A stretch of DNA of 64,000 bases, taken from assembly GCA_028875185.1 (NCBI GenBank), contig JAPPFH010000023.1, positions 34,866-98,865 on the forward strand, written 5' to 3'. This DNA is from Chloroflexota bacterium. Its GTDB lineage: Bacteria; Chloroflexota; Anaerolineae; Aggregatilineales; Phototrophicaceae. The first letter of the stretch is position 1, and each line of letters opens with the position of its first letter. Positions 36,308-44,380 of this stretch are shown one piece after another. The notes beneath the pieces are model-generated. The model did no database searches and was not told the DNA's origin. It saw only the letters and a program-made list of their open reading frames with translations. Made by a program: the position numbers and the translations under genes.

Positions 36308-37448
36308 GCGCAAGCAAGTCTTCAAATATCGCGCTGTGAGCAGCCGCGGCCGCGCCAAGCGAGAAGCTGCGCAGGACCCGTTCGCGCCCGGCGGCGCCCA
36401 TGCGGCTGCGCAGCGGCGCGTCATTAAGCAGTTGCAGCACGCGCTCCGCCAAGGCATCGGCATCGCCGGCATCTACCAGGTAGCCGGTGAGGTTTTCGGC
36501 GATCGTCTCCGATGGTCCGCCGCGGCGAGAGCTGACCACGGGCAGCGCGCAAGCCATCGCTTCGAGATTGGCTAGCCCGTAGCTCTCGAAATCCGAGGGG
36601 CAGACAAATACATCAGCAGCGGCGTAAACCGATTCGACATCGGCGCGGAAGCCGAGATAGTGAAGCCGCTCCCGCAGGTCGGCGCTCGACCCGGCATGGG
36701 CCAGAATTTCATCGCGATAACGCTGATCCGCCGCCACGCCGAAGACATCATCGCCCGCAATGATGAAATGCGTATCAGGCAGCTGCGCCAAGATGCGCTG
36801 CGCCATCGCCTGAAAGGTATGATGCCCTTTGACGCGCTGAAACCGCGCCACCATGGCGACTACCCGAACATCGTCGCTAATGCCGACTTCACGCCGCAGC
36901 GCCGTGCCATCCAGCCCGGGGCGGAACCGCTCAGTATCCACGCCGGAGTAGATCACCGGCAGGCGCGCAGCCGGCATGAAGGGCGGCTGCCCAAGGAAGC
37001 CATCCCGTATCGCCCGTGAGCGCGCGGCTGCCACAGGAATCTGCCGGAAGAATGCCCGCTGCCAGGGCTTTGGCTGGTACCACCAACCCCAGACCGTCCA
37101 GCTGAGCGGTATGCCAGCGGCGCTGCGAGCGGCCGGCGCGACCAGCGGAAGCGTGTGGTAATCGCCCTGTACCAGATCGATTCGCTGCCGGCGCAGCAGC
37201 TCGGTCATTCGGCGAACGGCAGGAAAGCGTTTCCATATAGCGGGGATGAAAAACGTTGAGGCGCCGCGATAAGGCAGGATATGCGCCGGGAAACCGGCCT
37301 CGCGCCAGCGCTGCGACAATTGACCGTCAGCCGGCAGCAGTAGATGTGGCTGGTAGCGGCTATTGTCCAGCGCATTCGCCAGCGTGAGCAGGTCGGTCTC
37401 GCCGCCGCCCAGCCCGGTGTACCAGGAGGTGAATAAGATGCGCTTCAT
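36300..37448 (-). CDS. Family 4 glycosyltransferase (GT-B)
   Basis: 382 residues. The N-terminal domain has TSWYTGLGGGETDLLTLANAL (the glycine-rich acceptor-side loop). The C-terminal domain has VAMVARFQRVKGHHTF and the E-x7-E motif in ESYGLANLEAMACALPVVSSRRGGPSE, which binds the donor sugar nucleotide. It is probably involved in envelope polysaccharide or glycolipid synthesis; donor and acceptor are unknown. It starts five bases after the stop of the TIR-WD40 gene, so the two may be co-transcribed. Confidence 0.88.
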   Translation of the reverse strand: MKRILFTSWYTGLGGGETDLLTLANALDNSRYQPHLLLPADGQLSQRWREAGFPAHILPYRGASTFFIPAIWKRFPAVRRMTELLRRQRIDLVQGDYHTLPLVAPAARSAAGIPLSWTVWGWWYQPKPWQRAFFRQIPVAAARSRAIRDGFLGQPPFMPAARLPVIYSGVDTERFRPGLDGTALRREVGISDDVRVVAMVARFQRVKGHHTFQAMAQRILAQLPDTHFIIAGDDVFGVAADQRYRDEILAHAGSSADLRERLHYLGFRADVESVYAAADVFVCPSDFESYGLANLEAMACALPVVSSRRGGPSETIAENLTGYLVDAGDADALAERVLQLLNDAPLRSRMGAAGRERVLRSFSLGAAAAAHSAIFEDLLALS

Positions 37449-37453
37449 GCCCG

Positions 37454-40400
37454 TTACACGCAGAGCGGGGGCGCCAGGTAGCGCTCGCGTTCGGCGCAGG
37501 TTAAGTCTCTAGGCTTGTGATCAGCTTCGATCCGCGCGAGCAATTCTTCGGCGCTTTCCACTTGCCACAGCCGCAAGACGCCGCTTTCGTCAGCGGTCAA
37601 TATGCGCCGTCCATCTCGGCTGATGCTGAAGTCAACGAGGCTTTGGCGATGCGCGAAAACCTGATCTATGGCGCCAGCATCGGCATCCCACAATATCAGC
37701 TCCGAACCGAGGGCTGCCGCCAGCGCCTTTGACTCCGGCAGATATTGCAGCATAAGCGCATCGCCCGCCGCGGCGTCGATCTTGTGGATGACAGCGCCGC
37801 TGTGCGTCGAGACAACGACCATGCGACCGTCGCGGTAGACAAGAGACAACTGCTCGCCATCAGACGCGAGCGCCGTAGATTGCGCATCGACATAGGTCTG
37901 GCGCCGCGCCTCGTTTTCAGCCAGGTCCACGATGGTCAATCCCGCCAAGCCGTCTTCCAATTGCACATAGAAGATGACGCTGCCGCCATCACCGCTGAAA
38001 GCCGCTTGTACATCGGCGTAATCTCCCGTGCCAAGCGGAAAAACGGCGCGCGCCAAACCAAGTTCGCTATCCCAAAGCCGGGCGAATTCGCCTTGCAAGC
38101 TGAGGATGGCGTCGCCCGCCGGCGCAAAGCGGACGAGCGAAGGACGCGCCCCCGCTTCCGCCAATTGCTTCGGCGCATCGGTCCCGCGCCGAAATAGCCA
38201 GAGCCCATCAGTTGCGCCGGCAGCCAGCAACTGTTCGCCATCTGCCGACAGATGCAGATCAAGCAATTGGCCCGCCCAATTCCAGCTCTGGTCTTCGGCG
38301 CCAGTCTCAAAATCATGCAAGCTCAGACGGCCGTCTGCGAAAACCGCGAAGTGGGCGCCGGCTAAGCTGACCAAATCGGCTGGCAATTGGACGAGCGTCT
38401 CCCCGCTAGCGGCATCGCGCAAGCTGAGGCTCTCGTCCTCGATGAGGAGAATGGCGTCGCCGTTCGGGCTGATGGATGAGCCAGGCAGCGCATTTTCCAG
38501 CGTCAGCAATGGCTCGGCGGCGCCGCCTTCAAATCGCCAAAGATGGACGGCGCCGTCGGCGGCGCCGGCGACGACAAGATTGGCCGCGGAATTGACTTGC
38601 AGACTTTCTATACGCTGTGGCGCGACACCAATCTCGCGGATCAAGCGGCCATCGGCGCTCGACCAAAGCAGAACGCGCTTGTCGCTCGTGGCGGACAGCA
38701 TCGTCTCCTCGTCAATAAAAGTCGCCGATGTCACGTTTGCTGCTATCTCGCCCTCCAGGCGACGCAATAGACGCCCGTCCGCGGCATTGACCAAGTTCGC
38801 GCGCTGCCCCTCGTCGCTGTTATCCACTACTGCCAACGCCAGATTCTCAGAAAAGGCGACGAAACGCAGATCATCTGTCGCCGCCGCCAGACCGTCCCCG
38901 CTCAGGAAGGACCAGTTGAAGCCATCGGTCAGGCGGGCGATCTGCCCGCCGCTCGAAAGATCCCACAAAATGAGATCGCCCGTATTGCTGTCGCCGGGGT
39001 AGGCGGGCAGGCTGCCGCCGCCGCTGTAGCCGATCCGCCCTTGCGCATCGACGCCGCGATAGACGCGCCCGCCACTATCGGCGCTGAGCAAATCAAGCCG
39101 GGGCGCCGACCATTGCGCCATCATCTTTCGACCGTCGCTTGCATACCAGCCGATGACGCGCTCGCCATCCGCAGTAACGAGCAATTTGTGAATCTCTATG
39201 TCGCTCTCATCATCGGCTCGATATGCCGCCAGCTCCGCGCCACTCTCTATGTCCCAGGCGACCAGCAGCCGATCGCGCCCGGCGCTATACAATGTACGGC
39301 TGTCCGACGCCAAAGCCAGCGCGGTAACCGCGTCGCGATGTTTGTTCAGACGCTGCTCGGCGGACCCGGTCAAGCCATCGCGGACGATTATCTCGCCATC
39401 ATCGGATGCCGAAATCAAGCGGTCTCCGTAGACGAGGCTGGTAATTTCACCTTCGTGGTCGGTCAATTCATATAGTGGCGACCAGGAATCGCCGTCGTAA
39501 ATGCGCAGCGCGTCTCGGCTGCCCGGCACGAGCGCGAAGACATCCCCAGCCGGATGGATGCGCAAAAGCGCCACATCATCTATAGACGCGGCGCGTCCGG
39601 CGGCGGCCGCTCTGCGCAATAGACGGTAGGCTGATGCAGGATTGTCGAGCCCTTCTTTCGCCTCCCAAGCCAGCGCCAGCGCCAATTCACTTTCGCCGCG
39701 CGCGCGGGCTTCCTCTCCCGCCAGGACCAGACGCCTGGCGACATCGTCCTTTTCCAGCGCGGCGATTTCGGTGATGCGCAGTTGTGTGGCGCGCATGTCG
39801 GACCTCGCCTGCGCCGTCTGTGTGGAGCCGGCGACTGCTGTGGCTGTGATCGACTCAAGAGTCGCGTTTTGGGCGACGGCTGTGCGGACCACCGCGCCGG
39901 TGGCTGCCACCTGGTCAATCAAGCCGAAAGCGCTGTCGCTGGCGGCGGTGGCTTGAGCGGCCGCCTGGGTCTGAGCTTGGTATAATTGCGCGTCCGCGAC
40001 TCGCTGCGCCTGCCAGCTTGCTACACCGCGCTGGAGCAATAGCAGCATGGCTACCAAAGCAATCACCGCCGCTATGCCCGCCACTATAGGCAAGGGACGC
40101 GCAGGCCCCTGCCGCTGCGGCTGACGGCGGCTGCTGTGCACATATTCCAATTGCAGCGCTACCGGTTTCGGATGACGGGCGGAGGCGGCCGCCAGCCAAT
40201 CCCGCGTTTCGTCCAACTTGTCAGGCGGCAGCAGCAGGTCGGGCGGGCGCCCACGATCGCGCCAGTTCTCAGCCCGAACCAGCAATTCGGTATGCCGCTT
40301 GAGGTGGTCATCGCTGCGCAAGTAGGCGCGCAACTCATCGACTCGCGCAGGCAGCTCATCGTCGCCGCGGAAAAATACGTAAGGATTCTGCGCGATCGAC

Positions 40401-40717
40401 GGGTGAACCTCGACCGCGATCTCGTCTTCCAGGATCAGCGTCACCAAAGGCTTGCCCTTGCTGACCGCATACTGCAGGAGCTCGTTGCACAGTTGACTTT
40501 CGGCCGAGTCGGGAGACATCACAAACGCGACCGTATAAGACCGCAATATGCCCTTTTTCAGCTCCTTGACGCCGGCGGCATTCTTGCCAAACTCGTCTTC
40601 GTGGAGCAGGGCGTCGATGCCAGATGCGCGCGCCTGCGCCGCGATCCGCCCGACTCTGTCGATATCGGCCGGGTGATAAATGAAGAAGATGTCGAAGAAG
40701 CTGTTGTTATCGCGCAT
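37454..40717 (-). CDS. TIR domain - transmembrane - WD40 repeat protein
   Basis: 1087 residues. Residues ~8-130 are a TIR_2-like domain: DIFFIYHPADIDRVGRIA, ALLHEDEFG, YTVAFVMSPDSAESQLCNELL, with the Glu of CNEL in the place of the catalytic Glu of NAD-cleaving TIRs. A basic region leads to one transmembrane helix (about 209-229), then an Ala/Gln/Thr-rich coiled coil (230-340). From ~375 to the end run WD40-like beta-propeller repeats (for example LYSAGRDRLLVAWDIESG, LRLWQVESAEEL). TIR would be cytoplasmic and the propellers outside if the single helix is the only span. It resembles bacterial signalling/defence TIRs; the role is unproven. Confidence 0.8.
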   Translation of the reverse strand: MRDNNSFFDIFFIYHPADIDRVGRIAAQARASGIDALLHEDEFGKNAAGVKELKKGILRSYTVAFVMSPDSAESQLCNELLQYAVSKGKPLVTLILEDEIAVEVHPSIAQNPYVFFRGDDELPARVDELRAYLRSDDHLKRHTELLVRAENWRDRGRPPDLLLPPDKLDETRDWLAAASARHPKPVALQLEYVHSSRRQPQRQGPARPLPIVAGIAAVIALVAMLLLLQRGVASWQAQRVADAQLYQAQTQAAAQATAASDSAFGLIDQVAATGAVVRTAVAQNATLESITATAVAGSTQTAQARSDMRATQLRITEIAALEKDDVARRLVLAGEEARARGESELALALAWEAKEGLDNPASAYRLLRRAAAAGRAASIDDVALLRIHPAGDVFALVPGSRDALRIYDGDSWSPLYELTDHEGEITSLVYGDRLISASDDGEIIVRDGLTGSAEQRLNKHRDAVTALALASDSRTLYSAGRDRLLVAWDIESGAELAAYRADDESDIEIHKLLVTADGERVIGWYASDGRKMMAQWSAPRLDLLSADSGGRVYRGVDAQGRIGYSGGGSLPAYPGDSNTGDLILWDLSSGGQIARLTDGFNWSFLSGDGLAAATDDLRFVAFSENLALAVVDNSDEGQRANLVNAADGRLLRRLEGEIAANVTSATFIDEETMLSATSDKRVLLWSSADGRLIREIGVAPQRIESLQVNSAANLVVAGAADGAVHLWRFEGGAAEPLLTLENALPGSSISPNGDAILLIEDESLSLRDAASGETLVQLPADLVSLAGAHFAVFADGRLSLHDFETGAEDQSWNWAGQLLDLHLSADGEQLLAAGATDGLWLFRRGTDAPKQLAEAGARPSLVRFAPAGDAILSLQGEFARLWDSELGLARAVFPLGTGDYADVQAAFSGDGGSVIFYVQLEDGLAGLTIVDLAENEARRQTYVDAQSTALASDGEQLSLVYRDGRMVVVSTHSGAVIHKIDAAAGDALMLQYLPESKALAAALGSELILWDADAGAIDQVFAHRQSLVDFSISRDGRRILTADESGVLRLWQVESAEELLARIEADHKPRDLTCAERERYLAPPLCV

Positions 40718-40823
40718 GGTGGGTCAAGCATGCCGGCGGCGGTTGCGAATACTACCGACTATAGCACAATTGAGTCTTTGGCATGGCGCCACGTACGGCG
40801 CTCCCGCGCCATTGCGTTAAGCA

Positions 40824-40851
40824 AAGAAAAACCGCTGGCATGCGCCAGCGG
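40824..40851 (-). terminator. Intrinsic terminator of the 5'-nucleotidase gene
   Basis: On the reverse strand CCGCTGGC-GCAT-GCCAGCGG is followed by TTTTTCTTTGC: an 8-bp GC-rich perfect stem, tetraloop and T-tract, about 45 bases after the gene's stop. Confidence 0.85.
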
Positions 40852-40894
40852 CTCAGTTTGATATGTGTGCGGAAACGCTAAAACGGCGCGATGC

Positions 40895-42484
40895 CTAGCC
40901 GCCGGCCTGGTGGGTGATGCGACCCTCGAGCGCGGCGCTCAGCGGGCTGTTGGCGGCGATATAATCAGCCACCACCTGATCAAGTGGACGGCCTGCGTCG
41001 TAGGCGTTCATTGCGTTGGTCTCCAGTATCGAGTATCCATCGCCGCCACTGCGCATATAGTCGTTGGTTGCCACGCGGTAGACAGCTTCCGGATCAATCG
41101 AGACGTAGGCGCCATCCTGCATGACCTCGGCGCTAATGATGCGGCTGCCGGGCTCCTGCGAGGCGTCAAATGTATAACGCATCCCCGCCACTTGCGGGAA
41201 GCGCCCCGAAGCGCCCTCGACCGTCGGGTTGCCATCGTCGCCCAATTCCACCCGGCTGACGCCATTCTCCAGCGCGGCGATCACGTCAGCGCCGGTCAAC
41301 TCCAGCGTGCTGACCAAATTTCCGAATGGCAGCACGTTCAATACCTCGCCCAGCGATACGGCGCCTGCATCGATATCAGCGCGGATGCCGCCGCCATTCT
41401 GCAAGACGATGTCGACGCCGGTGTCTTCCAGCACCGCATCAGTGATGACGTTGCCCAGCAGACATTCTTCAATGCGGCAGAGGCGCGGGCTGGTGCCGGT
41501 CAGCGCCATGCTGGTTTCGCCCACAGGCTGCGAGGTCAGCTCGGCGATCGGCGCGGCCAAGCCAGCGATAAGCTCGCTGAGTTCTGGGTCGGGTGCGATG
41601 TAACGGCTCAGCAAGATGGCATCGCCGTCCCAGTCGGTCAATACGCCCGCGCCATCAAATTCGACATCCAGCCGCCCGAGATAGATGGTCTTCGTATTCG
41701 CCTGGACGACCAACACTGGCTCGCCACTGGCGCTTTCGAGCACGGTGGGGTACCCGCCGAGCGCGCCGCTGTAGGCGTTGCTGAGGAAGGTATTGGTGTG
41801 CCCGCCGACGACGATATCGACACCGCTGACTGCCTGCGCCACTTCGAGGTCTGGCGCATAGCCGAGATGCGACAGCAAGATGATTTTGTCGATGCCCTGG
41901 GCGCTGAGGCTGTCGACCTGCGCTTGGGTGATTTCAGCCAGGTTTTCGTGGAAGACGAGATCTTTGCTGGGCAGGTTCAAGACCACGGTTTCTGGTGTGG
42001 TCAGCCCGATGATGCCGATCGATTCGCCACCTACATCCAAGACGACCGACGGCGCGACCAGACCCGCCAGATAGGGGTCTTCGCTGAAGTCGATATTGGC
42101 GCTTATAGTCGGCGAGTCCAGCCCTTGGACGAATTCCGCCAGCTTTTCGCTGCCTTCATTAAACTCATGGTTGCCGAGCACGATGGCATCATAGCCGATC
42201 GCGTTCATGATCTGTACGCTGTCCTGCCCGCGGTGCTGGACGTGGAAGAGCGTGCCAGTGAAGCGGTCGCCGGCATCCAGCAGCAGACTGTTGCCGCCTT
42301 CCGCGCGGATCTGCTTGACGACGGTCGCCTGGCGGGCGGCGCCGCCATCGCCGCTGCGCTGCGGCTCATGGTGGCCATGCACATCATTGGTGTGCATGAT
42401 CGTTAGCTCGTAAGCCTCTTGCGCCCCAACGACGCCTGCCAACAGCATGAGCAGGACAATAAGTGAAACTAGTTTTCGCTGCAT
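40895..42484 (-). CDS. Secreted 5'-nucleotidase / 2',3'-cyclic phosphodiesterase family protein
   Basis: 529 residues with a signal peptide (MQRKLVSLIVLLMLLAGVVGAQ). The metallophosphatase domain has TIMHTNDVHGH, LLDAGDRFTG, VLGNHEFNEG, ILLSHLGYAPD and VVGGHTNTF, which supply the two-metal ligands. The C-terminal nucleotide-binding domain has LQNGGGIRADIDAG and ATNDYMRSGGDGY. It dephosphorylates nucleotides outside the cytoplasm for phosphate or nucleoside salvage. ATG at 42484 has AAGGAGAG seven bases upstream, which fixes the start. It is followed by its own terminator. Confidence 0.93.
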   Translation of the reverse strand: MQRKLVSLIVLLMLLAGVVGAQEAYELTIMHTNDVHGHHEPQRSGDGGAARQATVVKQIRAEGGNSLLLDAGDRFTGTLFHVQHRGQDSVQIMNAIGYDAIVLGNHEFNEGSEKLAEFVQGLDSPTISANIDFSEDPYLAGLVAPSVVLDVGGESIGIIGLTTPETVVLNLPSKDLVFHENLAEITQAQVDSLSAQGIDKIILLSHLGYAPDLEVAQAVSGVDIVVGGHTNTFLSNAYSGALGGYPTVLESASGEPVLVVQANTKTIYLGRLDVEFDGAGVLTDWDGDAILLSRYIAPDPELSELIAGLAAPIAELTSQPVGETSMALTGTSPRLCRIEECLLGNVITDAVLEDTGVDIVLQNGGGIRADIDAGAVSLGEVLNVLPFGNLVSTLELTGADVIAALENGVSRVELGDDGNPTVEGASGRFPQVAGMRYTFDASQEPGSRIISAEVMQDGAYVSIDPEAVYRVATNDYMRSGGDGYSILETNAMNAYDAGRPLDQVVADYIAANSPLSAALEGRITHQAGG

Positions 42485-42861
42485 GATTCTCTCCTTGAGA
42501 TTCTGATTTCTGTTCGGAACACGTTGCATCAAACGTTTGGACGGCTATGCAAACGTTGCCAGATTAAGCCAGTGAATGCAGTGACAAAGCCATTGTTTTG
42601 AAAAAGTGAAGCGAAGAAGCGGCTTTCTGTAAATGAGACGGCTGGCATCTGTTCTAGCCAGATTATAACGTATCGGGCTCTAATAGTCATATTCAGGATT
42701 GAATTGAAGTGGCAAGCTCCGACCAACTAATAACTTCGCCATGCTATCAGAATAACTCTGTGTCCTCTGTGTTGCCTCATTTCCTCTGTGGTGAAAATAT
42801 CTGTGGTTCTCAACCGGGGGCGATCTTCAACAACATCACCACTCTCATGGATTCCGCGGAT
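42485..42861. other. Intergenic region with a CTCTGTG-type repeat
   Basis: No gene is visible and the sequence is more A/T-rich than the neighbours. It holds a dispersed repeat at 42757-42797 related to the one at 60664-60694. The region upstream of the 5'-nucleotidase (42485-42700) should contain its promoter, but no clear -35/-10 pair could be assigned. Confidence 0.4.
42757..42797 (+). repeat. Dispersed CTCTGTG-type repeat, copy 1
   Basis: CTCTGTGTCCTCTGTGTTG...TCCTCTGTGGTGAAA matches the reverse complement of 60664-60694 (ATCTCTGTGCCCTCTG...CTCTGTGGTGAA). Both lie in non-coding gaps. Confidence 0.55.
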
Positions 42862-43422
42862 TCATTTCGTCTCGGAATTCGTGATTAGCCCGACGACCTG
42901 ACACCATTGTGGCGCCGGATGCGGATTCTTGTAGAGCTTCATCCCAAGCTTAACCATCGTCCGCTGGGACGCAATATTGTCGCGTTCAGTCGTCGCCACC
43001 ACTTGCCGCGCCCGCAACGCGCCGAACAGATAACCCAAAAGCGCGCTGCCGGCTTCAGTTGCGAACCCGCGCCGCCGATGCTCGGGCAAGATTCCCCAGA
43101 AAAGCCCGACTTCCGCATTGAGAAGCATGTCCGTAGCATCGCCCTTTAACGCGCCCCACGGTATCACCGTCGGCGCCACCCCAACTGAACCAATGAATAC
43201 ACCGCTGCCCTTTAATTCAACGGCGTAATCGGCGTAAGGTGGCTGGCCGAGGGCAGCCAATTCGCGGTAGCTGTCGATCGTCCACTGGAGCCAGCTTTGC
43301 CCTTGCGCGCCCGCTTCGTCGAGCCCGAATACCTCGCGGCGAAAATGCAGGCAACGCTCCAGATCTGCCTGGTTAAAGGGCCGGATGCGCAGCCGTTCGG
43401 AATCAAGCGATTCGATTTTCAT
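42862..43422 (-). CDS. GNAT-family N-acetyltransferase
   Basis: 186 residues in the RimJ/RimL-like layout: SERLRIRPFNQADLE at the N-terminus, AEVGLFWGILPEHRRRGFATEAGSALLGY carrying the acetyl-CoA loop (Q/R-x-x-G-x-A, here RRRGFA), and a C-terminal ATTERDNIASQRTMVKLGMK. It transfers an acetyl group from acetyl-CoA to an amine; the acceptor is unknown. It lies 21 bases downstream of the SDR gene on the same strand. Confidence 0.85.
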   Translation of the reverse strand: MKIESLDSERLRIRPFNQADLERCLHFRREVFGLDEAGAQGQSWLQWTIDSYRELAALGQPPYADYAVELKGSGVFIGSVGVAPTVIPWGALKGDATDMLLNAEVGLFWGILPEHRRRGFATEAGSALLGYLFGALRARQVVATTERDNIASQRTMVKLGMKLYKNPHPAPQWCQVVGLITNSETK

Positions 43423-43443
43423 GGTCTTATTCGCGGCTGCGTC

Positions 43444-44214
43444 TCAACTGCGCAGGTAGGAAGCGCCGTTGACATCGACGATGGCGCCAGTGGTGAATTC
43501 CGCGCCATCGGAGGCGAGGAACATGGCGACATAGGCGACTTCCTCTGGCGTAGCCACGCGGCCCAGCGGTGATTGGCGGCGGATCTCATCGCCATCAGAG
43601 CCGCTTAGATGCCCGGCAGTCATGTCCGTGTCGACAAAACCGGGCGCCACCGTGCCGACGAAGATTTTATGCGGCGCCAGCAGCTTCGCCAACGATTGTC
43701 CCAAGCTGTTCATCCCCGCTTTGCTGGCGCCGTAAGCGGGCGCCGTCGGCTCGCCGCGGAATGCGCCGCGCGACGAGATATTGACGATGCGCCCGCCGCC
43801 GGCTTTGATCATGTGCTTCGCCGCGCAATAGCTTGCGTTTGCCGTGCCCAAAAGGTTGACCTGGATAGTACGCGTGAAATGAGCGATCCACTCATCGTAG
43901 GTTGCGTCAGGGAGCGGCAGCTCCTCATAGATGCCGGCGTTATTCACCAGAATGTCAATTCGTCCCATGCGTTTGACCACGCGCGCAACCATGTCGGCGA
44001 CTTGAGAGGCATGGCTGATATCGGCTCTTACAATTATATGCCCGCCGCCAGCGAGCGCGCCCAGCGCCGCCTCAGCCGCCGCCGCATTCGTGTTGTAATG
44101 CAGCGCGACCTGTGCGCCGCGCGCGGCCAAGCCCAGCGCGATAGCCCGCCCGATCCCGCGTGATCCGCCGGTCACCAGCGCAGTCTTGCCATCGAAACGC
44201 ATGGTCATTTCCAT
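43444..44214 (-). CDS. Short-chain dehydrogenase/reductase (FabG-like)
   Basis: 256 residues of classical SDR: cofactor loop ALVTGGSRGIGRAIALG, NNAG in DILVNNAGIYEEL, catalytic Ser in VNISSRG and Tyr-x3-Lys in AYGASKAG, and PGFVDTDM after the active site. The Arg after the second Gly favours NADPH. The substrate is a ketone or alcohol and cannot be named; the 3-oxoacyl-ACP reductase annotation is only one possibility. Three in-frame ATGs (44214, 44208, 44202) are possible starts. Confidence 0.88.
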   Translation of the reverse strand: MEMTMRFDGKTALVTGGSRGIGRAIALGLAARGAQVALHYNTNAAAAEAALGALAGGGHIIVRADISHASQVADMVARVVKRMGRIDILVNNAGIYEELPLPDATYDEWIAHFTRTIQVNLLGTANASYCAAKHMIKAGGGRIVNISSRGAFRGEPTAPAYGASKAGMNSLGQSLAKLLAPHKIFVGTVAPGFVDTDMTAGHLSGSDGDEIRRQSPLGRVATPEEVAYVAMFLASDGAEFTTGAIVDVNGASYLRS

Positions 44215-44380
44215 TCGCCACTTTTTCAGTCGCGAGGCGCGCTAATCGACTGCGGATGGCGATAACGAGCCCTTGGCATATCACGCGGGAGCGCCGGACT
44301 CGGCTTCCAGAAAGCGGCGAGCGACACCCGTTGAGTCATGATTTGGTTGTGGGAGCAGCCCAATCCCGGCGCGCCCCGCG

